From positions 186,001-250,000 of the forward strand of contig OZ246985.1 of the NCBI GenBank assembly GCA_965232615.1: a DNA stretch of 64,000 nucleotides, given 5' to 3'. Within the stretch, counting starts at the first letter, position 1, and every line of letters starts with the position of its first letter. The notes beneath the pieces are model-generated. The model did not search any database and was not told the origin of the DNA. It was given only the letters and a program-made list of their open reading frames with translations. Both the position numbers and the translations under genes were made by a program. The stretch comes from UBA2779 sp965232615. Lineage in GTDB: Bacteria; Spirochaetota; Spirochaetia; DSM-2461. This document shows positions 52,068 through 61,630 of the stretch, one piece after another.

Positions 52068-54385
52068 TTAATACCAAGCCGCTTCATCCGAGCATCATAA
52101 TCTCGGGCAAATCGTTCAATTCCTTTAAGTAGCCAGTCCCTCGACAGATGTGCTTCTTCCATCACCTCATTCAAGGAGCCTCCAGTTCTCCAGTTATTAT
52201 CCCACTCCGCCGTGATGGCATATTCGCTGGACAAACGATTTCCCAGCCAATCCTGCATGGCAATAACAGCAGCACTGCTGATAATGGTTGAGTTCATCCA
52301 GTCCGAATCATCAACGATGGACTTTTTATAAGAATCAGACTGTCGTTGAAAGAGTTCAGGACTCACAGCTGCTACCAGTTTCACATTCAATCCCTTTGAG
52401 TCCAGGTCATCCAGCAAACCCACAACATTGGCTGTGCTGACTGTTCCTTGAACAAAGATGGTACCCATCTTCGGAAGATCCGGATTGTAATCTCTGATGA
52501 GGTAAGCACCCTTTGCAGAATCCAGATGTGAAGCCATCCCAAGCTTCTTCCGATCAGGAATTACAATACCTGGTCTTGTGAGGTGCAGGGCAATGATATG
52601 GACATCTGTTGCCATGGCAGCAGTCAGCAGAGGGGCAACTTCATTATGTTCCCAGGGATAGAGATTTATAACTTTCCCTTTTGGGAAGAGCTGTGTTACA
52701 GTTGGAGAGTAAATTCCGAAGTGTGTTCTGGAATCCTCGGCCGTCTCAGGACCTGAATGTCCAGCGACCCAGAGTACCTTCCCCAGTTTTACCTCAGCAT
52801 CCTGGGCCATCTGGCTGAATATGCGGAATGCTCCATACTTCAGATAGGAAAACGAACCGTAAGTTGAACACGCAGCCAAAAATCCATTGAATTCTGATTC
52901 GGGATCAGCGGCAAAGTTGGTTGCAGCAATACCTGTACATATCCCGGCATTGGCAAATTCAGTGATGGCCTGGGGCAGCATACAGCCTTTGAGGTTTTCT
53001 TTCCGGTTGTAGAAACCGTATCCATCAAAGTCACCGTACGGCTTCCCAAAACCGGAGATATTGGTGGAATCCGCAAGGTCTGCTGACATGGCTAAATACA
53101 GAGGACGACCATAGTTTTTCCCGGTGTAAGCGTTAATCCAGGATGCGTATTTGAAAAAACCGGCCCGGTTTGGGGCAACTTCACCTGGCTTGACAAAAAG
53201 ATCATCCGGCAATTTTTTGATATCGGTCAGTACTGAGTCCTTCAGAGGGTTCTTTCGGGTATCGACCCAGATTCGGCCTTCACCATCGAGTACAGAGTCA
53301 CCAAGTTCCACAAGCCTGTCAGCCAGGTAGTCAAGAAGATCAGGATCCTGGTCAAAAACCTGCAGCACTCTCGCCATGTTGGTTTCTGCCTGGGCAACTC
53401 TGGCATCCAGGTTCTCCGGGCCAGACTCATTATACCCTTCAAATGAAATCCCATACTTATCGGAAAACTCTTTTTTCGTTGCCCAGAATGTTTCATTGTT
53501 AAATGCATGGGCCGCTCCGTGGGATTTATTGTCATACACCCCATAGCCCCTGCCCTTCCGAGTTTTGAACCAGGCCATTGCCGGGGTATTCTGTTCATCA
53601 GACTGATTAAGTTCGGAAAAGATCTTATACGTATTGGCCCATTTGGATCCATCACCACCCCCGTAAACTCTCCAGCCGTGGGGGGCAAACCAATCCTGAG
53701 GAGTTCCATATACAACGGAGGAGTAGGGTCTATCATCAATACCATAATCGTTCCAATCGACCAGGAAGCAGAGATTTCCCAACCCTAAACCATATGCGGA
53801 ATTCAAGGACTCATGTGTAATTCCCGGGGTTAATCCCCCCTCGCCTTCTACAACAAAGACTTTTACATCGTCGGCACCAGCATATTTCAATGCCATGGCT
53901 TCACCTACGGCTACAGGCATCCCATGACCTGACGGTCCTGTGTTCGCCTTGAATATATTCGTTTTACCTGCCATTTCAGCATGACCGGGAAGCCCATTCC
54001 GATAACGCAGCGTAAGTAAATCTTCCCAGAACAACACCCGTTCATCAACATCCAGCTTATATCGGGCAACTCCGGTTTTAGCATATTTCCTTCTCAAGGA
54101 TTCATTAAAAACAGCGAGCAATGCATACATGCCTGGCACCACATGGCCCGCTGAAAGAATAAATCGATCACTGAACCGCTTCTGAGGGTTCCTTATATCC
54201 CAACGCATTACTCCACTGAGGAACAACGTCACAAACATATGTATTTTAGACCTTGAGCCACCGGGATGTCCGCTTTGTCTAACGTTGAGCATCAAATCAA
54301 TCAGTTGATCCGTCATATCTTTGATCTTTTCCCATTGGGGAAATGCATCCTGACTGTTCAGTTCCCTTGATCGTTTAGTCGCCAT
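52043..54385 (-). CDS. Transketolase-like thiamine-diphosphate enzyme
   Basis: 780 residues from ATG 54385, which has GGAGAAAAG just before it; the longer frame to 54481 runs into a decayed MITE. Transketolase features are RQSGHPGGS, TGPSGHGMPVAVGEAMAL, and the thiamine loop VEGEGGLTPGITHES…LVDWND. It is longer than a standard transketolase (~660). The last residues (after RLGIK) and the TAG are encoded by the MITE at 51909-52067, so the natural C-terminus was probably replaced by a few residues. The role in pentose metabolism is inferred. Confidence 0.85.
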   Translation of the reverse strand: MATKRSRELNSQDAFPQWEKIKDMTDQLIDLMLNVRQSGHPGGSRSKIHMFVTLFLSGVMRWDIRNPQKRFSDRFILSAGHVVPGMYALLAVFNESLRRKYAKTGVARYKLDVDERVLFWEDLLTLRYRNGLPGHAEMAGKTNIFKANTGPSGHGMPVAVGEAMALKYAGADDVKVFVVEGEGGLTPGITHESLNSAYGLGLGNLCFLVDWNDYGIDDRPYSSVVYGTPQDWFAPHGWRVYGGGDGSKWANTYKIFSELNQSDEQNTPAMAWFKTRKGRGYGVYDNKSHGAAHAFNNETFWATKKEFSDKYGISFEGYNESGPENLDARVAQAETNMARVLQVFDQDPDLLDYLADRLVELGDSVLDGEGRIWVDTRKNPLKDSVLTDIKKLPDDLFVKPGEVAPNRAGFFKYASWINAYTGKNYGRPLYLAMSADLADSTNISGFGKPYGDFDGYGFYNRKENLKGCMLPQAITEFANAGICTGIAATNFAADPESEFNGFLAACSTYGSFSYLKYGAFRIFSQMAQDAEVKLGKVLWVAGHSGPETAEDSRTHFGIYSPTVTQLFPKGKVINLYPWEHNEVAPLLTAAMATDVHIIALHLTRPGIVIPDRKKLGMASHLDSAKGAYLIRDYNPDLPKMGTIFVQGTVSTANVVGLLDDLDSKGLNVKLVAAVSPELFQRQSDSYKKSIVDDSDWMNSTIISSAAVIAMQDWLGNRLSSEYAITAEWDNNWRTGGSLNEVMEEAHLSRDWLLKGIERFARDYDARMKRLGIKDTSKKQL

Positions 54386-54427
54386 CTTTTCTCCTTCTTT
54401 CCAGCAGGTTGTTTTCCGCCATGTTAA

Positions 54428-54557
54428 GGACACCTGTAAAAGTTTCTGGATTCGAAATTTCCGCGTCCAACTGTGTTTCACTTCTGACTGCCTGTGATCG
54501 ACACGCAGACAAGCAAAAATCTCTTCGCCAGTACCCTGAAACTTTTAAAAAGTCTCC
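54428..54557. mobile_element. Decayed MITE with exact TTAA target repeat
   Basis: From GGACACCTGTAAAAG to CTTTTAAAAAGTCTCC, flanked by TTAA at 54424-54427 and 54558-54561. The interior still holds CTGCCTGTGATCGACACGCA, a degraded form of the family hairpin. Confidence 0.65.
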
Positions 54558-54726
54558 TTAATTACTTCTTATGAAGTGTCCGGAAGGTTGTAGAGATGAA
54601 ACAGGAACAACCCTACAAAATAATACATTATGAATAGAATAATTACAATGTATTCTGATCAGCATGTATTCTCGTTGCTCAAAATGATTTTCATCAAATC
54701 ATAACCATAGGGCACCTCTAAAATGT

Positions 54727-54808
54727 ATAAGAACAACTATATCAAGCAGAAAACTTCACCTTACCCTGGTACAATGCAAGTAGGCATCTACAAGCTTCCT
54801 GACACTAC
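54727..54808 (-). repeat. Dispersed ~82-bp repeat, copy B
   Basis: Reverse complement of the stretch at 541-622 (about 85% by eye), next to a solitary MITE end GGGCACCTCTAAAA at 54710. The surrounding gap 54562-55013 has no recognisable gene. Confidence 0.6.
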
Positions 54809-55013
54809 ATACTTCTTATCACAGGAGAATCGAAGTGTCCAGTAAAACTCAAGAAATTTTATATTTTTATCATTTCCCCACATACAAAGTGATGATTTCA
54901 TAGGTTTAACCAGAAAAAACAGACAGAATACGCATAGTCCAGGGAGCTAATGGATCATTATGGAACTCCAGACATCTTGAATTTATCCTACTTGTTGAAG
55001 TATTATAAATTAA

Positions 55014-55553
55014 GGCAACCTCTAAAAAACCGTTTTTGGAATTTGGCGCAATGGCGGTGCGTTCCTCGGAGCTTTGCTCCTGCGGTACGCACCTGCTTAA
55101 ATTTTTTCTTGACGCAAGGCGGCCTGTCTGCGTGCGGACACGCGCAGGCAGGCAAAAGCGGAGCTAGCTTAAGCGGTTGGCGGTGCGTTCCTCGGAGCTT
55201 TGCTCCTGCGGTACGCACCTGCTTAAATTTTTTCTTGACGCAAGGCGGCCTGTCTGCGTGCGGACACGCACAGGCAGGCAAAAGCGGAGCTAGCTTAAGC
55301 GGTTGGCGGTGCGTTCCTCGGAGCTTTGCTCCTGCGGTACGCACCTGCTTAAATTTTTTCTTGACGCAAGGCGGCCTGTCTGCGTGCGGACACGCACAGG
55401 CAGGCAAAAGCGGAGCTAGCTTAAGCGGTTGGCGGTGCGTTCCTCGGAGCTTTGCTCCTGCGGTACGCACCTGCTTACGTGAGCATTTTGACAACGTAGC
55501 AGCGAGGAAAAAGATCAAGCCAAAAAACGAAATAAGGTTTTTTAGAGGTGCCC
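55014..55553. mobile_element. Expanded MITE, 540 bp, four hairpin cassettes
   Basis: Ends GGCAACCTCTAAAAAACC and TTTTTTAGAGGTGCCC, flanked by exact TTAA repeats (55010-55013, 55554-55557). The GGTGCGTTCC…GGTACGCACC hairpin starts at 55053, 55179, 55305 and 55431, a strict 126-bp period, with the GCCTGTCTGCGTG hairpin in each spacer. Long frames on both strands here are by-products of the repeat. Confidence 0.88.
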
Positions 55554-55566
55554 TTAAGGAGTTCTC

Positions 55567-56733
55567 ATGCTAGATTTCACTTTTATCAGCCCTACTCAAT
55601 TCGTTTTCGGTAGAAATGCTGAAGAGGCATTAGCGGATAATGCCCCCAGACTCGGTTCAAAGATCCTGATACATTATGGAAGCAACCGCATCAAAGACAA
55701 TGGTTTGTATTCCAGAGTGGTGAAGAGTCTTCACCATTCTGGAATAGAATTGACAGAACTTGGGGGAGTTATTCCAAATCCTTCATTAGAAACTGTACGG
55801 AAAGGAATTGACCTTTGCCGTACCGAAAAGGTAAGCGGAATACTGGCCATTGGCGGAGGCAGTGTCATCGACTCGGCCAAGGGCATTGCCGCCGGGGTGC
55901 CTTATGATGGGGATGTATGGGATTTCTATACAAACAGGGCAGAGATCAGGAAATCCCTGCCACTTGGTGTTATTCTTACCCTCCCGGCAGCAGGAAGTGA
56001 AGGCAGCAACAGCTCAGTTGTTACAGAAGAATCAACACAATCAAAATTCTATTGTGCTTCTGAAACGTTGCGTCCTGTCTTTTCACTCCTGAATCCAGAG
56101 CTTACCTGCACCTTGCCGCCATACCAAACTGCTGCCGGTATAGTTGACATGATTACTCATGTGATGGAAAGGTATTTCACAAATACTCCTCATGTTGACC
56201 TGTCAGACAGACTCTGCGAGGCCGTGATACGGAGTATCATAAAGAATGCCCCCCTGGTGCTGGCAAAACCGACCAACTACAACTACCGGGCAGAAATCAT
56301 GTGGGCGGGAACACTGGCTCATACAGATCTTATCGGCAAAGGACGGCTTGATGACTGGGCAAGCCACAATATTGAACATGAGCTTTCAGCCCAATATGGA
56401 GTAACCCATGGAGCAGGACTGGCCGTTATTTTTCCCGCATGGATGAAGTACGTAATGAAGACAAACATTCAGCGATTCGTGCAATTTGCTGTTCGGATCT
56501 GGAATATTGACTACACAGCTGGCGAAGAAGAAGAAGTGGCCCTGGAGGGTATACGGTGTCAGGAAGCTTTCTATGAGTCTATCGGTATGCCCACTCGACT
56601 ACATGGATTGGGAATAACCGATAACCGCTATGAACTCATGGCGAAAAAAGCCATGCGGTTTGGGTCTCTCGGCGGGCTTCAAAAACTTATAAAGAAAGAT
56701 GTAATTGCAATTTACACCCTCGCTGAGAAGTAG
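55567..56733 (+). CDS. Iron-containing alcohol dehydrogenase (YqhD/butanol-dehydrogenase type)
   Basis: 388 residues. The NAD(P) motif is AIGGGSVIDSAKGIAAG, and metal ligands are in DMITHVMERYF and HNIEHELSAQYGVTHGAGLAV. It reduces aldehydes or oxidises alcohols, usually with NADPH in this subgroup. Its ribosome site AAGGAG begins immediately after the TTAA of the expanded MITE, so the MITE must lie inside or upstream of its promoter region. Confidence 0.93.
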   Translation: MLDFTFISPTQFVFGRNAEEALADNAPRLGSKILIHYGSNRIKDNGLYSRVVKSLHHSGIELTELGGVIPNPSLETVRKGIDLCRTEKVSGILAIGGGSVIDSAKGIAAGVPYDGDVWDFYTNRAEIRKSLPLGVILTLPAAGSEGSNSSVVTEESTQSKFYCASETLRPVFSLLNPELTCTLPPYQTAAGIVDMITHVMERYFTNTPHVDLSDRLCEAVIRSIIKNAPLVLAKPTNYNYRAEIMWAGTLAHTDLIGKGRLDDWASHNIEHELSAQYGVTHGAGLAVIFPAWMKYVMKTNIQRFVQFAVRIWNIDYTAGEEEEVALEGIRCQEAFYESIGMPTRLHGLGITDNRYELMAKKAMRFGSLGGLQKLIKKDVIAIYTLAEK

Positions 56734-56754
56734 GGATTGCAGATCAGACGAGAA

Positions 56755-58407
56755 TCAATACCCATCAGATATACTTCTGTTAATATCTTTTTTATACAGT
56801 GTCTCATAGACATAACCCCGGTTCCGAAGGATATCTCTGACTTCCTGTTTGAATGGGGTGTATCTCCAGAAGATACCTCGTGCTTCCTTTGTGAGTTTCT
56901 GTACACCATCGACTTCTTTTGTAATCCAGAGAACATAGTCTTCAATGAACTGCTGTTTCACATCACCTTTACCCCCGGATTCATTGAAGTACTGATAATA
57001 CTCACCTGTCAGCCCTTCTTTCATCCAGTAATGAGCTGCCCTCTCTTTGGCTACTTTCCACCGGAGGTCTCCAAGAGCATATATAACAGCAAGTCTGAGA
57101 TCTTTGGGATACATTGGAATTGCAATTCGCCCCCTGCTTGTTGCCCGATAGTATAGTTCAAAAGCTTCCCAGCAAAGACCCTGATTACCATAGCATGGTA
57201 CAAGAATAGTATGTGGAACGATTCTCAATGTTCTTCGCTTAAATGTACGTTGGAAAACACCTTGATCAATTTTTTCTATTTCGTCCATTTCCAGTATCAC
57301 ATTTTCACGGGTTGCGATTAATGAAATATTTGAACTCAGGAAGGATTTCATAAGAAATGGGAAATGGTTTCCCTGACGACCTACGCATATCTTGATCATT
57401 TGCCGTATGCTCGCCATCTCGTTAGCGATGAGATTTGGATCCACCTCTTCATCTGTGTCATCAAGATGGGAGCTGAACTTCTTAATTTGATTATCATATT
57501 CTGCAATCTTTGCAGTTCTTATCGCAATATCCTGATTCAATGAATTCAATTCCCTGAGGATATTTGTACCCTGATTCAAAGCGCTTTGCTGTTCTGAGGA
57601 GTAAGGGGAATTCAACTCGGGAATACTGGGATGAGGACTTTGTATTAGAAGCATTTCCATACAGCGGTTTAACTGTGCCTCCAATTCATTCTTCCTGACA
57701 GACAGGGATTGAAGTATGGTAATGGACGCTTCTTTTGTTCCTCGTGTTTGTTCTATTTTTGATTGTGTTATAGAATAGGATGATCTTTTCGAACTGAGGC
57801 TTTCATCTGTCAGTAACGGATTCACAAGTCTGGATGAAACGAGATCAATCCATTCATCCAGATAATGCACAGGTTCATCATATTCATTTTTTTTGATGAC
57901 TTTTGACAGCATTGATCGTTGTTCGGCGGTTAACAGTGTTGGCAGAAGATAACTATATCGAATGACCCATCTCTGATGTTGATTTTGGGTCTGTCTGTAA
58001 ATAGTAGCCAGCTGAGAGAACCATTCCCAGTAGGAATCAATCAGGTTTTTGTGAAACTTCCCTTTTTTTTGAGGATCAGATTCTTTGAGGAAATGATGAA
58101 GGTCGGTATGAAGGCGGTTGGAAGCATCACCAACACCCGTAAGTGCTTTTGAATAATGGTCGACTTCCAAAAAAACTGGATCAGGTTCCTGTTCCAATTC
58201 CGTTATTGGAGGAAAACAGTCCTTTGTAAGTTCTCCACCGACAGTTCTGAATTCTACGCTCTCCGCCGTTTTTATTTCATTGAAGATCTCAGAATAACTC
58301 GGTGTATCACTATCCGGCTGTAAACCTCCCAGTAAACGTTGTAACTCAGGATCCATAAGGCCCTGGGAGTCAGAGTTATCAGTCATGATAGACAAGGGGC
58401 TGGACAT
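56755..58407 (-). CDS. Hypothetical protein, coiled-coil rich
   Basis: 550 residues, with no signal peptide or membrane segments. A heptad-like stretch (about 220-330, ESLSSKRSSYSITQSKIEQ and following) suggests a coiled coil, and the C-terminal third has several conserved-looking aromatic segments. No family recognised; the start could also be ATG 58386. It is convergent with the alcohol dehydrogenase. Confidence 0.6.
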   Translation of the reverse strand: MSSPLSIMTDNSDSQGLMDPELQRLLGGLQPDSDTPSYSEIFNEIKTAESVEFRTVGGELTKDCFPPITELEQEPDPVFLEVDHYSKALTGVGDASNRLHTDLHHFLKESDPQKKGKFHKNLIDSYWEWFSQLATIYRQTQNQHQRWVIRYSYLLPTLLTAEQRSMLSKVIKKNEYDEPVHYLDEWIDLVSSRLVNPLLTDESLSSKRSSYSITQSKIEQTRGTKEASITILQSLSVRKNELEAQLNRCMEMLLIQSPHPSIPELNSPYSSEQQSALNQGTNILRELNSLNQDIAIRTAKIAEYDNQIKKFSSHLDDTDEEVDPNLIANEMASIRQMIKICVGRQGNHFPFLMKSFLSSNISLIATRENVILEMDEIEKIDQGVFQRTFKRRTLRIVPHTILVPCYGNQGLCWEAFELYYRATSRGRIAIPMYPKDLRLAVIYALGDLRWKVAKERAAHYWMKEGLTGEYYQYFNESGGKGDVKQQFIEDYVLWITKEVDGVQKLTKEARGIFWRYTPFKQEVRDILRNRGYVYETLYKKDINRSISDGY

Positions 58408-58497
58408 TTCCCCAGGAGTGTTTCAAATCGTATATAATCAACGGAGCCGTACTATTCGCATGCATTATATCATTCAACCTTTTATTTAGTATTATTG

Positions 58498-58618
58498 GGC
58501 ACCTCTAACCTCCCCTCATCCAGTTCTTAATTCGATTTCTTCGGTTTTTACCCGTTGTGCACTGCATTCAGGCAGGCAGCAATCTCTTCGTCAGTTTCCT
58601 GAATTTGTTTTAGGACCC
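58498..58618. mobile_element. Decayed MITE
   Basis: Left end GGGCACCTCTAACC and a CAGGCAGGCAGCAATCTCTTC interior are recognisable (shown here as separate fragments of the family); the right end is eroded to TTTTAGGACCC. The rest of the gap 58408-58769 shows nothing else. Confidence 0.5.
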
Positions 58619-58769
58619 TGTTTAAATTCAATAGAATACCCCGTTTAGGAAACTTGTTGGAAATCTTATTATCCAAACATCTACAGGATTTTAAGCATCA
58701 GCAGATCAATAATTCAGATTTCATTATTTCCAGGCTTGCAGAAACAATCCTGTTGCGATCTGGAGGTAA

Positions 58770-59294
58770 CTACCTGAAAAAGGCAACACCGACACCAACT
58801 TCGTTCTTTGCGATCCCATCAAAGTTGGGAGTAAGATTCAACGCGTATTCAGCGTAAAATATGAATACTGTTACCCTGGCTCCTACAACTGGAGTTCCAA
58901 CAAGAGAGGCTGGATCCTCAGGGCTACCGGCAAAATTAAGTGTGTAGCCTGCAAAAGCTGTTGCTGTAACTAATTCAATAATTTTGAATTTGAAATAAAT
59001 ACGGCTTTGAAGGGCGAAATTGGACATTTTGTAACCAGCCAGATTAAAGACCCAACTCGGAGCAATCTCTAGCCCAAGATTAAAAAGACCACCAAATCCA
59101 ATGCCGGCATAGCCGCCTATACCAAGGGGCATTACTTTTGCCCTGGCAACGGCAGGGCCGAAGCCGGGCACTTCATCGACATCACCAAAAAATGAAGAAT
59201 GCCAACCAGCACCGATATGGAAATCCAAACCACTTGCGAATCCAGTTCCAGAAACAGCAATGCAAAGCAAAGCTGCCGTAACTATTTTTTTCAT
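58770..59294 (-). CDS. Small outer-membrane beta-barrel-like protein
   Basis: 174 residues with a clear signal peptide ending TGFASG, then short Gly/aromatic strands (LDFHIGAGWHSSFFG, GGYAGIGFGGLFNLGLEI) and a terminal GVGVAFFR, all consistent with a small membrane barrel. No family recognised. A GGAGG lies upstream of the ATG at 59294. Confidence 0.7.
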   Translation of the reverse strand: MKKIVTAALLCIAVSGTGFASGLDFHIGAGWHSSFFGDVDEVPGFGPAVARAKVMPLGIGGYAGIGFGGLFNLGLEIAPSWVFNLAGYKMSNFALQSRIYFKFKIIELVTATAFAGYTLNFAGSPEDPASLVGTPVVGARVTVFIFYAEYALNLTPNFDGIAKNEVGVGVAFFR

Positions 59295-59488
59295 AAATCT
59301 ACCTCCTGGGAATTGTTGCTTAAAACTTAATTATATAAAGAGATTTCTGTTTCGTCAAATTGTATTCAATTCAAGTGCACCTCAAGAATGAGCGATTGAC
59401 TTCAGTTCTGTGTTTTTCTGGCTGATATCACAGTCTTGATTTCCGGGTAGTAAACACGATTTCCCAAACAGTATATGATATCTCTGAG

Positions 59489-59866
59489 ATGTCTTCTATT
59501 CGTCCGCTGGATCTGGTTCTTATTGCAGTTTTTCTCGTCCTGACATCAGCCTCATTCTTTTTTGTATCAAGAAAAGATGATGGAGTCCGCTATGTTTCCA
59601 TTGAAACCTCTGATGATCATTATTATCTGCCCCTTTCAGAGGATGAGGAGATAACTGTCCATGGCCCGGCAGGAAAAACCATAATAAGGGTGGAAGATGG
59701 AACCGCAGGAGTAACGCATTCAGACTGTCAGGATAAAATCTGTCTATCCATGGGGCAGATATCCCAGCAGCCGGGATGGATTGCCTGCCTGCCAAACAAA
59801 GTATTTCTCAGGATAGTGTCCCTGGGGGCACAAAATGAATTGGATATCGATGCCGGTGTCTTCTAG
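59489..59866 (+). CDS. NusG domain II-containing protein
   Basis: 125 residues. One N-terminal membrane segment (about 7-25), then a NusG-II-like beta domain (YVSIETSDDHYYLPL…ITVHGPAG… CQDKICLSMGQISQQPGWIACLPN). The paired cysteines in CQDKIC and IACLP are typical of this family. It overlaps the next gene by up to 32 bases and is the first of a three-gene operon seen in spirochaetes and Firmicutes. Confidence 0.85.
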   Translation: MSSIRPLDLVLIAVFLVLTSASFFFVSRKDDGVRYVSIETSDDHYYLPLSEDEEITVHGPAGKTIIRVEDGTAGVTHSDCQDKICLSMGQISQQPGWIACLPNKVFLRIVSLGAQNELDIDAGVF

Positions 59867-60395
59867 AAAACTGACTCCACGACAGGATATAATTGCTCTA
59901 CTTGGAGCATTTTGCCTGTTCTTATCTACATTGGAATATCTAATTCCCAAACCACTGCCATTTTTTCGGCTGGGACTGGCCAACCTGCCCCTAATTCTGG
60001 GAATACGATTTCTCTCACCAAAGGACTTAATCATACTGCTGGGTTTGAAGGTTTTTGGTCAGGGATTAATCAATGGAACTCTGGCCTCCCATGTTTTCCT
60101 GTTCTCTCTTACAGGCTCCGCTGTGTCTCTTGGTACTATGTGGCTGGTCAATCGCCTCGGAGCCAGTAAAGTGAGTCTGGTTGGTATCTCACTGGCGGGA
60201 GCCATGTTCAGTTCCATGGTTCAACTCCTTCTATCGGTATTCTTTGTATTCGGGCAGACAGCGTTGATTATTGCCCCTCTAGCACTGGGCTCCGGTTTGA
60301 TAACAGGTGTCCTGATCGGTGTCTTTTCCCTGAAATTTTCTCAAACTTCTACCTGGCTCGTTAAACTGGAAAAGCGTTACAGGGAGTCAGTGTGA
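59835..60395 (+). CDS. Gx transporter family membrane protein
   Basis: 186 residues with five to six membrane segments and the segment LGLANLPLILGIRFL typical of the Gx/HepS_I-like (ECF S-component-like) family. ATG 59850 is an alternative start. Its stop overlaps the GTG of the next gene (GTGTGA). The substrate is unknown. Confidence 0.82.
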   Translation: MNWISMPVSSRKLTPRQDIIALLGAFCLFLSTLEYLIPKPLPFFRLGLANLPLILGIRFLSPKDLIILLGLKVFGQGLINGTLASHVFLFSLTGSAVSLGTMWLVNRLGASKVSLVGISLAGAMFSSMVQLLLSVFFVFGQTALIIAPLALGSGLITGVLIGVFSLKFSQTSTWLVKLEKRYRESV

Positions 60396-61018
60396 AGAAA
60401 AAAAACAGGAGAAGAGCTGACTGCATTGGTATTTTTGTTGACCCATTACCCAGGTTTCTGGCAGCCATGGCGGCACTTCCGGGTTTTTTGATGATTGAAA
60501 GCATTCTGTGGCGGGGAATCTTCGTCCTCTTTTTTGCTGTATTGGCTCTGGCCGCAGGAAAACGTATCCAGTGGCTGTATTTCCTGGTTTTCACTACCTC
60601 AATAGTGTGGTTCCATCTTCTAACGCCCACAGGGAAAGTCTTAATGGAAATCGGACCTTTTGCAGTAACAGATGGTGGACTACGCAATGGGCTGATCCGG
60701 GGCACAGGGTTGGTGGGTATAGTGTTTCTTTCTATAGCAGCCATTCGCCCGGAACTGGAAATACCAGGTCAATTAGGCGGAATACTTGGGCGGACATTTT
60801 ATTATTTTGACCTTATAATTGAAGGGAGAAATCAAATATCTCTCAAGGATTTTTTCGCTTCTCTGGACAGGGTCCTTTTGAATACATTCCACTTCAGTGA
60901 GAATGATTTCATCAGCGAGGTTCAGAAAAGCAGGAACAACAAGTATAGGGGTTTGGGATGGGCTGTTTCTGCTGCATTGTTACCATGGATAGTCTGGGGA
61001 GTCACCAGCAGAAACTGA
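60392..61018 (+). CDS. Membrane protein, possibly ECF T-component-like
   Basis: 208 residues from a GTG start that overlaps the Gx transporter gene. There are four or more hydrophobic segments in the first 120 residues, followed by a soluble helical tail (about 140-200). The arrangement of short membrane helices and the operon context with an S-component-like protein suggest an EcfT/CbiQ-related role, but the diagnostic Ala-Arg-Gly motifs are not seen. Confidence 0.6.
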   Translation: MKKKNRRRADCIGIFVDPLPRFLAAMAALPGFLMIESILWRGIFVLFFAVLALAAGKRIQWLYFLVFTTSIVWFHLLTPTGKVLMEIGPFAVTDGGLRNGLIRGTGLVGIVFLSIAAIRPELEIPGQLGGILGRTFYYFDLIIEGRNQISLKDFFASLDRVLLNTFHFSENDFISEVQKSRNNKYRGLGWAVSAALLPWIVWGVTSRN

Positions 61019-61078
61019 TTAATCAGTCAGTAATAGCTTCTGATATGGACAAATCAAGAAACTTATTGTATCATTGTA

Positions 61079-61576
61079 GGCAACCTCTAAAAAACCGTTT
61101 TTGGAATTTGGCGCATTAGCGGTGTGTTCCTCGGGCTACACCCTGCGGTACACACCTGATAGTGGCGGTGCGTTCCTCGGAGCTTTGCTCCTGCGGTACG
61201 CACCTGTTTTAATTTTTTCTTGATGCAAGACGGCAAAAGTGGAGCGTAGCCTAAGCGGTTGGCGGTGCGTTCCTCGGAGCTTTGCTCCTGCGGTACGCAC
61301 CTGTTTTAATTTTTTCTTGATGCAAGACGGCAAAAGTGGAGCGTAGCCTAAGCGGTTGGCGGTGCGTTCCTCGGAGCTTTGCTCCTGCGGTACGCACCTG
61401 TTTTAATTTTTTCTTGATGCAAGACGGCAAAAGTGGAGCGTAGCCTAAGCGGTTGGCGGTGCGTTCCTCGGAGCTTTGCTCCTGCGGTACGCACCTGTTT
61501 ACGTGAGCATTTTGACAACGTAGCAGCGAGGAAAAAGATCAAGCCAAAAACGAAATAAGGTTTTTTAGAGGTGCCC
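61079..61576. mobile_element. Expanded MITE, 498 bp, five hairpin cassettes
   Basis: Ends GGCAACCTCTAAAAAACC and TTTTTTAGAGGTGCCC. A GTGTGTTCC-type hairpin near 61110 is followed by four GGTGCGTTCC-type hairpins at 61164, 61261, 61358 and 61455, a strict 97-bp period. The spacer differs from the 126-bp spacer of the other expanded copies, so the expansion happened independently. It lies 54 bp upstream of the lipoprotein pseudogene. Confidence 0.87.
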
Positions 61577-61630
61577 ATAAGGCTGATATATCTGATAAGC
61601 TATCAATTATCTTATCGAAGGAGAAAGAAA

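Noticed and set aside
54950..55573. Long open frames on both strands over the hairpin array (207 and 171 codons)
   Set aside because: They follow the 126-bp repeat, which is a multiple of three and lacks stops; both strands are open and the peptides are repetitive and unlike any protein. By-product of the expanded MITE.
61164..61500. CRISPR array from regularly spaced repeats (97 bp) or (126 bp at 55053)
   Set aside because: Both the repeats and the spacers are conserved; spacers are not unique and no cas genes are near.
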